Below are positions 1 to 10,400 of a stretch of 64,000 nt of DNA, piece by piece. Made by a program: the position numbers and the translations under genes. The notes under the pieces are model-generated. The model had not been told where the DNA came from. It made no database searches and saw nothing but the letters and a program-made list of their open reading frames with translations. The stretch comes from Acidobacteriota bacterium (GTDB lineage Bacteria; Acidobacteriota; Thermoanaerobaculia; Gp7-AA8), in contig QHVT01000016.1 of assembly GCA_003223645.1 (NCBI GenBank), positions 1-64,000 on the forward strand. The letters run 5' to 3'. Numbering within the stretch: the stretch's first letter is position 1; each line of letters starts with the position of its first letter.

Positions 1-115
1 TCCCACGCAACCGCATCTCTCGTATCGCTGCCGCTGTCCCATGGCCAATCAGTTCCTCCTCCACGGTGCCCTTTGGCACCGCGTCGAGCATCTCTGATCC
101 TTCTTGTTCTTGCAC
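1..115 (-). CDS. Partial N-terminus of probable IS21-family transposase (IstA-like), truncated by window edge
   Basis: Reverse strand GTG at 115 after GGAGGGAG: VQEQEGSEMLDAVPKGTVEEELIGHGTAAAIREMRLRG..., HTH-like start; lies just inside a GGGGGGATTTT repeat end typical of IS21-like termini. Confidence 0.4.
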   Translation of the reverse strand, partial: MQEQEGSEMLDAVPKGTVEEELIGHGTAAAIREMRLRG

Positions 116-198
116 GGACTCCCTCCTTCGTCGTTGCTCCAGGAGGGGGGATTTTTAACTGGCCGGATGGGGGGATTTTAGGGTGGCCGCCGACAAGC
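116..198. mobile_element. Putative terminus of an IS21-like element
   Basis: Direct repeats GGGGGGATTTTTAACTGGCC / GGGGGGATTTTAGGGTGGCC followed by CCGACA; reverse strand end reads TGTCGGCGGCCACCC. Confidence 0.4.
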
Positions 199-362
199 TG
201 TCCGCAATGGGGCGCGGCATGGTCCCACGTGGGGCGCTGACTGTCCGCAGTGGGGCGCGGCATAGTCCCACGTGGGACGCTGGCTGTCCGCAATGGGGCA
301 CAGCATGAACCCACGTGGGGCGCGGGCGGTCCGCAATGGGGCGCAGCATGAACCCTGCGCGG
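199..362. repeat. Imperfect ~43-45 bp tandem repeat, about 4 copies
   Basis: TGTCCGCAATGGGGCGCGGCATGGTCCCACGTGGGGCGCTGAC repeated at 199, 242, 285 and ~330 with substitutions; unit contains CCCACGTGGG. Confidence 0.85.
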
Positions 363-540
363 TGGTGTCACGCACGTGTACACCGGGCGTGCGGTCCTGC
401 GACACGGGCGAGGTGCATAGACGAGTCATCGGTTCATCTTGACGCACGGCCGGCGTCCTCGCGACATGCTCAGCTCCACCATCTCTTCTCACTCCGGATC
501 CCGATACGCCCAAAACGCCGCATTCGGTGTCTTTATCTAG

Positions 541-2793
541 GTGGGCCAGCACGTCCGTCGCATCGGGGTCACTGTGTTCGCGCTTCTGATCGCCGGCAGC
601 ATCCACGCGGGTGCGCTGCCGCGACGCAGGGCGCTGCTCATCGGCGTCAACGACTACTCGGCATCACGGCTGCCGCGTCGCGTGGCCGCCGGCGTGCCGC
701 CGCCGCGTGACTGGGTGAACCTCACGGGCGCGCTGAACGATGTTGCGGCGATGCGCGATGCACTCATCGAGCTTCACGCATTCGACGCGCGCGATGTCGC
801 GACGCTCACCGATCAACGGGCCACGCGTGCGGCGATCCTTGGAGCGCTCGAGGCGCTGATACGCAAGGCGGCGAAGGGAGATCTCGTCCTCTTTTATTTT
901 TCCGGCCATGGCTCGCGGGTATTGAACTCGCGCTCCGACGAGCCGGACAAGCTCGATGAGTCGCTCGTGCCGGCGGACTCGCGCCTCGGCGTACGCGACA
1001 TCCACGACAAAGAGCTGCGCGCGATGTTCAATCGGATCCTCGACAAAGGCGCGCAACTTCGCATCGTCCTCGACGCCTGCTTCAGCGGATCAGCCTTCCG
1101 CGGCTTGGCGACGCCGGACATGGCCCGAGGAATCCGGGCGGATCTGCGCGACGTCGCCGACGGCCCCTCGACAGCGCCGAAACCCGAGGAGCGCGGTGCG
1201 GTGGTGGTGGCCGCGTCGCAGGATCACGAGCTTGCGTTCGAATTCACGGACGAGGAGGGGAAGCGCCGCGGCGCGTTTTCGTGGGCGTGGGTTCACGCGA
1301 TGCGGGATGCGGCGCCGGGCGAGCCGGCGATCGACACGTTCCTCCGCGCCAGTGCGCGCCTCGGCGCAATGGCCAGGCCGCAGCACGCGGTTTTCGCCGG
1401 CAACGATCGCGCGCGACAACAGCCGTTCATCGACTCCGGACCGCAGGACGTCCGCCATTCGCCGGTCGTGGCGGTGGCGCGCGTCCGTCGTGATGGAACG
1501 GTCGTGATCCATGGCGGCTGGCTGAACGGCCTCACCGTCGGAAGCGAGTTGCGTCTCCTCGGCCGAAAGGCGCCGAACGTGCGGATCGAGGTGAAGGCGC
1601 TCGATGGCCTCGCGCGCTGCGAAGGCCGCGCGAGTGACCCGAGGCGCGTGAAAGCAGGCTCGCTGCTCGAGATCGTCTCCTGGGCGGCGCCTCCTGCGCA
1701 TGGGATGCGCATCTGGATTCCGCGAGCCCCGTCGACCGCGGCTGAGCTTGCGGCGCTCGCGCAAACCCTCGCTGCCGACGCATCGCGGCGCGGCATCACC
1801 TGGATCGAAGATCCGGTCGAAAAAACGCCGACGCATCTTCTTCGATGGAACGGGTCGCAGTGGGAGCTCATCGAGCCGAAGGCGCCGATCCGCCGTTGGA
1901 CCGACCCGGCCGCAGCTCTCGCGTCGATTCCGCGCAACGCCGCGTTGTTCGTGCAGTGGCCGCTGCCGGATGCCACTTCGCAGCGCATCCTTCTGGGTCC
2001 CGGAACCCAGCACAGCGCGGTCGAGCGGGTGGGGGACGCGGTGAATGCCGCGTACGTACTCGCGGGACGCGCGACGAATCGCGGAATCGAATACGCGTGG
2101 GTGCGGCCGTTCGCGGTTGCCGGGTCGCCGGACGTGCTGCCGCCGCGTACGAACTGGGAGCCTGCGCAGTCGCCGACGACGCCATATGCGCTCACGGAGG
2201 CCGTTCTCCGATTGCAGCGCATCCGCGCATGGCAGCTCGTCGACTCGCCGGCGTCCGCGGAGTATCCGTACGGTCTCGTTCTTCGTCAGGAGGCGAAACG
2301 GGAGCTGGTGCGCGACGCCGTCCTCACCGCCGGCGAGCCCTACCACCTCGCGCTTCGCGCTACCGCCCGGCCGATGCCGCCGCGCGTTGCGCCGCGATAC
2401 GTGTACGTATTCGTGATCGACAGCTTCGGCCGAAGTACTCTGCTGTTCCCACGCAACGCCGCGGTCGAGAACTGGTTTCCGCTGCCGTCCACCGGACCGC
2501 CGCCTGCCGAAATCGCGCCCGACGGGCAGCGCACGTTCCATGCCGCGGAGCCGTACGGCATCGACACGTACGCGCTCCTGTCCACCGACGAGCCATTGCC
2601 GAATCCGTGGATTCTCGAGTGGGACGGCGTGCGCACGCGCACCGGAGACGCAACGACGCCTCTCGAAGAGCTCCTCGTTTCGATCGGGTCGCCCGAACGC
2701 TCGGTCGTGCTGGAGCGGCTGCCGGTGCGGTGGTCGCTGCAGCGCCTCGTCTTTCGATCGATTGCGCCGGACGCAAAGAGGACCGCACCATGA
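541..2793 (+). CDS. Secreted caspase-family (C14) protease with C-terminal DUF4384-like domain
   Basis: Signal-like N-terminus; RRALLIGVNDY, FYFSGHGSR (His), IVLDACFSG (Cys); C-term YVYVFVIDSFGRSTLLFP. Confidence 0.9.
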   Translation: MGQHVRRIGVTVFALLIAGSIHAGALPRRRALLIGVNDYSASRLPRRVAAGVPPPRDWVNLTGALNDVAAMRDALIELHAFDARDVATLTDQRATRAAILGALEALIRKAAKGDLVLFYFSGHGSRVLNSRSDEPDKLDESLVPADSRLGVRDIHDKELRAMFNRILDKGAQLRIVLDACFSGSAFRGLATPDMARGIRADLRDVADGPSTAPKPEERGAVVVAASQDHELAFEFTDEEGKRRGAFSWAWVHAMRDAAPGEPAIDTFLRASARLGAMARPQHAVFAGNDRARQQPFIDSGPQDVRHSPVVAVARVRRDGTVVIHGGWLNGLTVGSELRLLGRKAPNVRIEVKALDGLARCEGRASDPRRVKAGSLLEIVSWAAPPAHGMRIWIPRAPSTAAELAALAQTLAADASRRGITWIEDPVEKTPTHLLRWNGSQWELIEPKAPIRRWTDPAAALASIPRNAALFVQWPLPDATSQRILLGPGTQHSAVERVGDAVNAAYVLAGRATNRGIEYAWVRPFAVAGSPDVLPPRTNWEPAQSPTTPYALTEAVLRLQRIRAWQLVDSPASAEYPYGLVLRQEAKRELVRDAVLTAGEPYHLALRATARPMPPRVAPRYVYVFVIDSFGRSTLLFPRNAAVENWFPLPSTGPPPAEIAPDGQRTFHAAEPYGIDTYALLSTDEPLPNPWILEWDGVRTRTGDATTPLEELLVSIGSPERSVVLERLPVRWSLQRLVFRSIAPDAKRTAP

Positions 2794-5700
2794 GTAAACG
2801 ATTTTTCGTCGGCCTCTTCCTGCTGGCTTTGGCGAATACGGCGATGGGGGAAGAACCCGACCGCCTCGCGAATCTCGGGGCGACATTCCGTACCGGCGAT
2901 ACGCAAGCGATCCGCGCGAAAGTGGTCGAGGCGCTCGAGGCTTACCAGAAAGAAAACAATACGCAGCAGGTGGCGCTTTGCCATCTGCTTCTCGGATCGA
3001 TCGATTTGACGCTCGACCGCGAGGAGTCGGGGCTGGAGGCTCTCGACACGAGCGTCAAAGAATTCGAAGGTACCGGCGACCACTTCGCGGCCATTCTCGC
3101 GCTCATGAGCCTGGGCGTATTTCAGAAGCAGCAACTGCAGTTCGACGCATCGATCGTCACACTGGAGCACAGTCTCGCGGTCCTGGAAAAAGCGTCGATG
3201 CCGGGCGAGCGCTTTTCCTTCGAAGGACTGAAGTCGTTCGGCTCGTTCTTCAGCAACGACATCAACAAGCTCATGCCTCTGATGCCCGACTCCGAAATCG
3301 TCAAGCCAATGATGATTACGATGTTCGGGATCATGGTTCGGATGGAGCTCGGCTCCGCGCTCGTCGAAGCGAACCAGTTGCCGAGAGCGGAAGCAGAGCT
3401 GAATCGCGCGCGCGAAGTGGCCGCGGTTTTCGGCCCGATGTTCGACTCCTCGCTGCAAACCTATTTCGGCGATCTCCGCCGCCGCCAGTGGCGGCTCGAC
3501 GAGGCGCGCACGCATTACCGGCAGGCCCTTCGCGGCACGCGGTTCATGCCGCCGTTCGCACACCAGGGCGGTTTCATCGAAGTGGAGATCCTCGACCGGC
3601 TGGCGGACGTGGAGATCCTGTGCGGCCGCGTCGATGATGCGATGGCGTGGAACAACCAGGCAATCGCGCTCATCGCGGCGTCGAAGAACCCGCAGCGCGA
3701 CGCGGCGATTCTGAATGCGCGCGGCAGCCTGCTGCTGCGCGCCGGCCGCCTCGATGAGGCGGAAGGAGCCTTCGAGGATTCGCTCGCGATCGCCACGGAT
3801 GCCGGCGACGGATACCGGCGCGGCGCGGTGCTCTCCGATCTCGGTCAGCTCAACATGGTGCGCGGCCGATACGGAACCGCGGTGCAACAGCTCGAGCAGG
3901 CGATCAAGCTCCTCGCCGAAACGAAGAACCGGGCCGCGGAGTCGGAAGCGTGGCTGAAGCTGTCGGAGATCGATACGACCATCGGCGCGCGCGACTCGGC
4001 CAAACTCGCCATCGAGAAAGCTCGGGAACTGGCGGTGAAGAGCAAGTTCCGAACGTCGCAAGCGTCCGTCGAGATGATCGATGCCGCGCGGCGGTTCATG
4101 AACGGCGAGATCGGAGCGGACGAGCTGCATGCGGCCGTCCGCCGCCCGTTCGAGCTTCCTGAAACAAGCGATGTGATGCCGCCGAACGCGGCCGATTTCC
4201 TCGAAAGTGTCTTCTCGCTGAGAGTGACCAATCCGAACGCACTTCGCATCGACGATGCGGGAAACACTTTGGGACTCTCCGTCCTGGTGGCGATGCTCGA
4301 AGGCAAGCTCCTGGCGGACAAGGGCGATCTCGCCGCCGCGCGCATGGTCCTGCAAAAGGGATTGAGCATGAATCCGAGCCGCGACCTCCGCGCCGGCTTC
4401 CACGCACTCATCGGTGCGACGTGGGTGCGGCAAGGAGACATGGCGAAAGCGACGGAGAGTTTCTCCGATGCGGCGAAGTCTCTCGAGATGGCAGTCGACG
4501 ACATGCGCGTGGAAGAGATGCTCAGCGACTATCTCGGAACCGGCCGCGGGTTCTATTACGTGCTGCTCGTGGAGAGCTTGGCACGCCAAGGGCGATTCGC
4601 GGATGCATTCGATCAATCGGAGCGCGCGCGTTCCCGCGCGTTCCTGCAGCTCCTCGGCAATACACGGCTCGAGCCGCGCCGCGGAGCGGATGTCCAGCTC
4701 GCACGCGAAGCCGAGACCCTGCGAACGCAGGTCGCCGCGTGGGAGCGGCAGTTGCCGTCCGCATCCGAGCCCGATGCGCGAAAGATGCGCAGCGACCTCC
4801 GCGAGGCGCGCGTGCGGTATGGCGCGCTGCTCACGCGCATCAAGACCTCGAGCTCGGAGTACGCATCGCTCGTCAGCGTGAAGCCGCTGAATCTCGAGGA
4901 AATCCGCGGCGCGCTGCCGCCTGACACCACGCTCGTCAGCTACTTCGTCACTCCTTGGAACGTGCACGCATGGGTGGTCGATCGCACCACGCTGCAGCAC
5001 GTGGCCATGCCGGCCGATGCGAAGGCGCTCGCGCGCGCGGCGTGCTGGCCGGGGCAGGTCGATGCGCGCGGCGTCGTCGTCGAAGACGACCAGCGCTGCG
5101 GCGGATACGCGAATCCGGAGGAGGTCTACGACCTGCTGTTCGCCCGCGTTCGTCCGCTCATCGCCAACCGGAAAGTGCTCATCGTTCCACACGGACCGCT
5201 GCACTACATTCCCTTCGCGGCACTGCGCGACCCGAAGAGCGGCCGCTATCTGATCGAGGACTTCACGATCACGTATGCGCCCAGCGCGAGCGCGCTGCGG
5301 TTCCTGCACGAAAAGGAGTCGCCGGTCGACGGCGGCGCCCTGGTCCTCGGCAATCCGAAAGGATGGGCGGGGCGCGATCTTCCGAATGCGACGGTCGAGG
5401 CCACGCGCGTGGCGGACGCATTCGGAACGCGGCCGCTGCTCGCGGCGGACGCGATGGAGAGCCGGCTCTATGAATTGAACGGGAAAGTGGATCTGATCCA
5501 TCTCGCGGCGCACGGCAGCTACGACGAGGACAATCCGCTCTTCAGCCGGATCGTGCTCGCGCCGGGCGACGGCCGCGACGGAAACCTGGAAGTGCACGAG
5601 ATTCTCACCGAGCTCGATCTGACGGGCGTCAATCTCGTCGTCCTCGCGGCCTGCGACAGCGCACTCGGAAAGCGGAACAGCGGAGACGACGTCGTCGGAT

Positions 5701-5969
5701 TGACCCGTGCGCTCCTGTACGCCGGGTCGCCGGGCGTGATCTCGACGCTCTGGAGGATCAATGACGAGGCGACGGCGGCGCTGATGGACGAGTTCTATCG
5801 ACACCTCCTCGCCGGCGATTCGGCGGCGGATGCGCTGCGAGCCGCCCAACTGTCGATGCTGCATGGCGACGCGTTCAGCGATCCGAGGCAATGGGCGGCG
5901 TTTGTGCTCTCGGGAAATCCCGAAGGGCGGTGGTCTCCACGTGCTGCGTCATCGGGATCCGGCCGCTGA
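2790..5969 (+). CDS. Secreted TPR-CHAT domain protease
   Basis: ATGA overlap with upstream caspase; signal peptide MSKRFFVGLFLLALANTAMG; TPR-like helices; HLAAHGSY and VVLAACDSALG plus SPGVISTLWRINDEAT of CHAT. Confidence 0.9.
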   Translation: MSKRFFVGLFLLALANTAMGEEPDRLANLGATFRTGDTQAIRAKVVEALEAYQKENNTQQVALCHLLLGSIDLTLDREESGLEALDTSVKEFEGTGDHFAAILALMSLGVFQKQQLQFDASIVTLEHSLAVLEKASMPGERFSFEGLKSFGSFFSNDINKLMPLMPDSEIVKPMMITMFGIMVRMELGSALVEANQLPRAEAELNRAREVAAVFGPMFDSSLQTYFGDLRRRQWRLDEARTHYRQALRGTRFMPPFAHQGGFIEVEILDRLADVEILCGRVDDAMAWNNQAIALIAASKNPQRDAAILNARGSLLLRAGRLDEAEGAFEDSLAIATDAGDGYRRGAVLSDLGQLNMVRGRYGTAVQQLEQAIKLLAETKNRAAESEAWLKLSEIDTTIGARDSAKLAIEKARELAVKSKFRTSQASVEMIDAARRFMNGEIGADELHAAVRRPFELPETSDVMPPNAADFLESVFSLRVTNPNALRIDDAGNTLGLSVLVAMLEGKLLADKGDLAAARMVLQKGLSMNPSRDLRAGFHALIGATWVRQGDMAKATESFSDAAKSLEMAVDDMRVEEMLSDYLGTGRGFYYVLLVESLARQGRFADAFDQSERARSRAFLQLLGNTRLEPRRGADVQLAREAETLRTQVAAWERQLPSASEPDARKMRSDLREARVRYGALLTRIKTSSSEYASLVSVKPLNLEEIRGALPPDTTLVSYFVTPWNVHAWVVDRTTLQHVAMPADAKALARAACWPGQVDARGVVVEDDQRCGGYANPEEVYDLLFARVRPLIANRKVLIVPHGPLHYIPFAALRDPKSGRYLIEDFTITYAPSASALRFLHEKESPVDGGALVLGNPKGWAGRDLPNATVEATRVADAFGTRPLLAADAMESRLYELNGKVDLIHLAAHGSYDEDNPLFSRIVLAPGDGRDGNLEVHEILTELDLTGVNLVVLAACDSALGKRNSGDDVVGLTRALLYAGSPGVISTLWRINDEATAALMDEFYRHLLAGDSAADALRAAQLSMLHGDAFSDPRQWAAFVLSGNPEGRWSPRAASSGSGR

Positions 5970-5983
5970 GGCGCGGTGGAGCT

Positions 5984-6781
5984 CTAAGAGGAAACGCGAA
6001 TGGCAAACGTCGCCAGATGTTCGGCTTCGCCGTCGTCGAGGCCATAGAGAACCAGTTCATAAAGGCCGGGCGGGAGTTTTTTCGTCGAGAGAGGCACGGC
6101 ATAGACGCCGGGCTGTTCGGGATGCTCGTGATCGCGGCTCCATAAGGACCGGGCAGGTGCGCTGCCGAGATCGAGAAACACGAGCCGATACTCGCGATAC
6201 TCGCGGTCGGGAGTGAACACCAGCTCGAGCCGGTAATCGCGGTCCTGCTCGAGCAGAATGGGAGGAGGTGCCGATGCGCCTCCGCGCGCGCCGATGTCGG
6301 TGGGATACACCTTGCGTGTCACCGCGATGCTGGCCGCCGGCCCGGATTTAAAGAGCCCGGCCACGATCGCTCCGATGGCGAGGACGACGATCAGACCCGC
6401 GGCTACGGCGAAAGCGGGACGAGGCAAGCGTTTTGGAAACGGGAGGGGCTTCGGAACGGGCGTCGGGGCAGCGGCCGGGGTGGCGGCGGGGGTCTGGGTG
6501 GCGGCGGGGGTGATGCCGGTCTTGCGGCGGATGGCGGCGAGATCCGCCGCGAGCTCCTCCGCCGTCAGCACTCCCGCCGTATCCGCCGGAAACGGCTCGA
6601 TCATCGCTCGCGCCATTTCCGGGTAATACGCCAGCAGCTTCCGCACGCGTTCCGCTTCCGCTTCCGGTAATTTGTTTTCAAAGAGAGCCTCGACTTCGTC
6701 CACCGTGGGAGGATCGAGCCGTTTTCGTCCTTCGGCGATCACGTCACGGTAGGCGTCTTTCCAACCCGATGAGTCATTCAT
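5984..6781 (-). CDS. Membrane anti-sigma-like protein with Pro/Ala linker, one TM and extracytoplasmic beta domain
   Basis: Overlaps the sigma gene by 4 nt (ATGA); acidic N-term, PAATPAAAPTPVPKP linker, TM AFAVAAGLIVVLAIGAIVAGLF. Confidence 0.6.
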   Translation of the reverse strand: MNDSSGWKDAYRDVIAEGRKRLDPPTVDEVEALFENKLPEAEAERVRKLLAYYPEMARAMIEPFPADTAGVLTAEELAADLAAIRRKTGITPAATQTPAATPAAAPTPVPKPLPFPKRLPRPAFAVAAGLIVVLAIGAIVAGLFKSGPAASIAVTRKVYPTDIGARGGASAPPPILLEQDRDYRLELVFTPDREYREYRLVFLDLGSAPARSLWSRDHEHPEQPGVYAVPLSTKKLPPGLYELVLYGLDDGEAEHLATFAIRVSS

Positions 6782-7392
6782 GAGCCGCCATCCAATCCTA
6801 GCGCGTCTTTGCCGAGGAGCTTCTTCAAACGATCGCGCGCCGCTTTGATCCGCGACTTCACGGCCGACTTGCCGATGCCGAGAATGTCACCCATCTCCGC
6901 GTAAGAAAATCCCGCCAGAAGAAACAGGATGCAAGTGCGATCCTTCTCGTTGAGCTGAGCGATGGCGTGATAGTAGCGCTTCGCGGACTCCTCCTGCTCG
7001 AAGAGCGCATCCGGCTGCTGGGTGGGATCCGACGGCCGCGTGGCGAGCGCCTCCTCCGGCACGTTTTCGCCCTCCCGTTTTTGCGTATGTTGATCGCGAA
7101 TTCGATTCACTGCGAGCCGCCGCGCGATCTTTTGCAAGAACGCCCACTTCGACTCGCCGCGATACCCGCTCATGCTTTGATAGACACGGAGGAATACGTC
7201 CTGGGCGAGCTCCCGCGCTTCATCGAGAGGATGACCGAGCTGTTTCAATAAGCTCACGATGCCGGGATAGTAGGCATAAAGCTTTTCGAATTGCCGGTCC
7301 TGCTCCTCTTTGCGCTTCCGCTCTTCCTCTTCCGGGCTCTGCCGCTCTTCCTCGGCCAGGCGTTTGGGCAGTTCTTCCTCGTCGTCGATCAT
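6778..7392 (-). CDS. RNA polymerase sigma factor, ECF/sigma-70 family
   Basis: LDEARELAQDVFLRVYQSMSGYRGESKWAFLQKIARRLAVNRIRD (region 2) and FSYAEMGDILGIGKSAVKSRIKAARDRLKKLL (region 4). Confidence 0.93.
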   Translation of the reverse strand: MIDDEEELPKRLAEEERQSPEEEERKRKEEQDRQFEKLYAYYPGIVSLLKQLGHPLDEARELAQDVFLRVYQSMSGYRGESKWAFLQKIARRLAVNRIRDQHTQKREGENVPEEALATRPSDPTQQPDALFEQEESAKRYYHAIAQLNEKDRTCILFLLAGFSYAEMGDILGIGKSAVKSRIKAARDRLKKLLGKDALGLDGGS

Positions 7393-7451
7393 CTTCGGAA
7401 TGTCTATATCATTATCTAACCCTTTCAGCAGGTAAAGATTGCGGAGTCTAT

Positions 7452-10400
7452 GTGACGAATTTCTCTTTCGAATTCGGCCGGCGAACGTGCACCCTTTTTA
7501 CGCTTCTTCTCGTTCTCTCGATGGCGTGCGGGAAGGAGAAGCCTGCCGCTCCGTCGTCTAACAGGCCGCCCGCCGCCCGGCCGGCCGCGCCGCGCGAGAC
7601 CACCGCGTGGCTGACGGGATATGACCAATGGCGCCCATGCAGAAGCACGCTCGGGCCGGGAGAGGTCCTGGAGGAGGGCGATTGCGGCCCGAACGTGATC
7701 CCGGACCAACTGGTGCGCAACCTTCGGACGGATCCCGTGTCCATCTCTTCCAGCGAGTGCAATCAATTGATGGAGACCGAACGAGAAGCCGTGCAGCTGC
7801 TGGCGCATGTGCCGGGATGCGTGGACGCGGTGGTGGCGAAGCTGGCCGGTTTCGCGGCGACGCGGAACGATGCTGCCGTCATGAGCGATCTCTCCGCCGC
7901 GTATTACACGCGTGCACAGCGGAAACATCAGCCCTGGGATCTCGTCCGCGCGCTCGATGCCGCCGAACAGGCCGCGACTCTTGCTCCCGGCCTCATCCCC
8001 GCGCGATTCAATCGTGCGCTCGCGGAGGAAGCTCTCGGATTTTTCGACCAGTCGATTGCATCGTGGGACGCCCTGAGCAGAACCGCCGGCCCGGGGTGGG
8101 CGCGTGACGCTGCCGCTCATTACAGCCGCCTGCGCTCCGAGCAGGCAATTCAATGGGATGAAGAGCGCCTCGTGCGCGCGGCGCAATCCGGAAATTCGCG
8201 CACGATGGAGGATCTCGTGAGTCCGTATCGCGCCACCGTGCAGCGGTATGTCGGGGAAACGGTCTTGCCGGAATGGGCGCAAGCGTCGGAAGGCGGCCGA
8301 TCGAAAGAGGCGGCCGAACGATTGTTACTGGCCCATGCAATCGCATCCGCGCTGGCCCGGCTGACGAAGGATCGCTATCTACTCGAAATCGTCGACGCCG
8401 TCCGCACCTGTGACGACCCGGAACGATTGCGGCAGCTGCGCCTCGGCCATCTGGCGTTTGCCGAGGCCCGTGACGTCGAAATGCGTCTCAATGGCAAAGC
8501 AGCGGAGCGTCCTTATTGGAAAGCCGAGCAGATTCTGACGGAGGCCGGCAGCCCGCTTCGATTCAGCGCCGCCGTCGGTCACGTCACGGCGCTGACGCAA
8601 GCGAAAAAAACAGGCGAAGCGGTCGCAGAGCTTCGTCGTGTCGAAGACGCAGTGCGCGGCCGATACCCCTCCGTGCTCGCGCGCGTGCATCGGGCTCGTG
8701 GGTATCTCTACGTCGTACAAGGCCGGTATTTCGACGCATTGGCGGAGTACGACCGGGCGCAGAGGGTTGTCGAGAGCATCGGTGACACGGAAGAGCTGAG
8801 CGAGATCACCTCGAAGAAGATCGGGGTCCTTCGCACGATCGGCGAGCGCGATCTGACCTGGACGGAAATCGTTCGTACCTGGAGGCATCCCTCGGCGATC
8901 CTGCGGCCGGCCGCGCGCCATTATTTCCTCGGCGAATGCGCATTATCGGCGGTGGACCTCGGATATCCGCGGGTCGGACTGCAGTACCAGGAATTGGCGG
9001 TTCGCCTCCTCGAGGACGAGATCGGCCGCAGTGGCGCCGGGGGTCCATTGCAGGGTTTACGCGCCAATCTCGGCATCGCCTTGCGCGTGCGCGCCAACAT
9101 TCGTCTGCGGCTCGGTGACCGCAAGGGCGCCGAAGCGGACCTCGTGCTGGCCAAGCCTCTCATTGGCAACGAGGATGCGCCGATCCCGATCGGATATCGG
9201 GCGCGTCTTGCGGAGGTCGAGGCCCAGGAACTGGCCGGCCGCGATCGCAAGGCGGCAATCGGCAAATTCACCGAAGCGATCCGATATGCGAGAGAAACGA
9301 ATTACAACACCCTCCTGGCATCGCTGCTCGTGCAGCGTGCCGAGCAGGAGCGGCTCGAGGGCGACCGCCCGGCTGCACTGCGCGACCTGCACGATGCCAT
9401 CGAGCAGTTGCGCAAGGAAGAGAAGGCCGTGCTGGCCTCGACCGCGCCCGCATCGCAGGCGGAACGATTGTGGTCTTCCTATTTCTCGTGCCGGCAGGAA
9501 GCGTACCGGCAGCTGATCCGGCAGTTGATCGAAACAGGAGGTGAGAAGGAAGCGGAGGAAGCCTTCGCCTATGCGGAAAAAGCGCGCGGGTCGGAGCCGC
9601 TGCATCGCCTGTTGCAGCGCGACGATCTGCCGCCTGAATTTCGTCAGGAGATTCGGAATGGCGAGCCGTTCGGGCTCGACGACATCGCCGGAGTGCTTCC
9701 GGACGGAACGTTCCTGCTGCAGTACTGCGTCCTCGACGACAGGACCTACGTCTGGATCGTATGGCACGGCGACCATGAACGGCGCACGCTGCAGGTCGGG
9801 AACGCTGCGATTGCACGGTGGTCCGCGGACTTGCTACAGGCCGGCGAGGAGCACGCCGAGGCATTCGAAGCGGGACTCGCGGCTCCGTATCAGGCGTTGT
9901 TGGCGGAGCCGATTGCGCGGATTGCGAAGTTGCACGGCAAGAACACGATTCCAAGGGTCGTCATCGTTCCCGACCGCGCAATGCACGGCCTGCCGTTTTC
10001 GGCCCTGCGCAACGGCAACCGCTATGTCGTGCGCGACTATGTGATTTCCGTCGCCGCCAGCGGGACGCTCTATGCGTTTTCACTGGCGCAGGACCGGCAA
10101 TTGTCGTTGTCGGAACCGGAGTCGGTGCTGTTGGTCTCCGATCCGGCGTTCGATGAAAACCTCCATGTGGCGCATGGACTGAAGCGCCTGCAAACGGCGC
10201 GCTATGAGCGCGAGCGCATCGAACAACTCTATCGATCCGTCATTGACGTGCGGCCTCCGCTGGAGGGTGCCGCGGCGACGGTTCCCGCGTTCGTGAGCCT
10301 GGCGGCGGACAGCACCATCGTTCACGTCATTGCCCACGGTGTGGCGAACCCCGACGTCCCTTCCAACTCGTTTCTCCTCCTGGCTCCGGCGGAGAACGAC

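Noticed and set aside
199-362. Possible CRISPR array
   Set aside because: Units are imperfect head-to-tail copies with no distinct spacers.
1090-2886. 598-aa reverse ORF over the first caspase
   Set aside because: Low-complexity Arg-rich shadow translation.
2340-5891. 1183-aa reverse-strand ORF opposite the CHAT gene
   Set aside because: Arg/His/Glu-rich shadow of a high-GC coding strand; no recognisable domain, while the forward frame has clear CHAT motifs.
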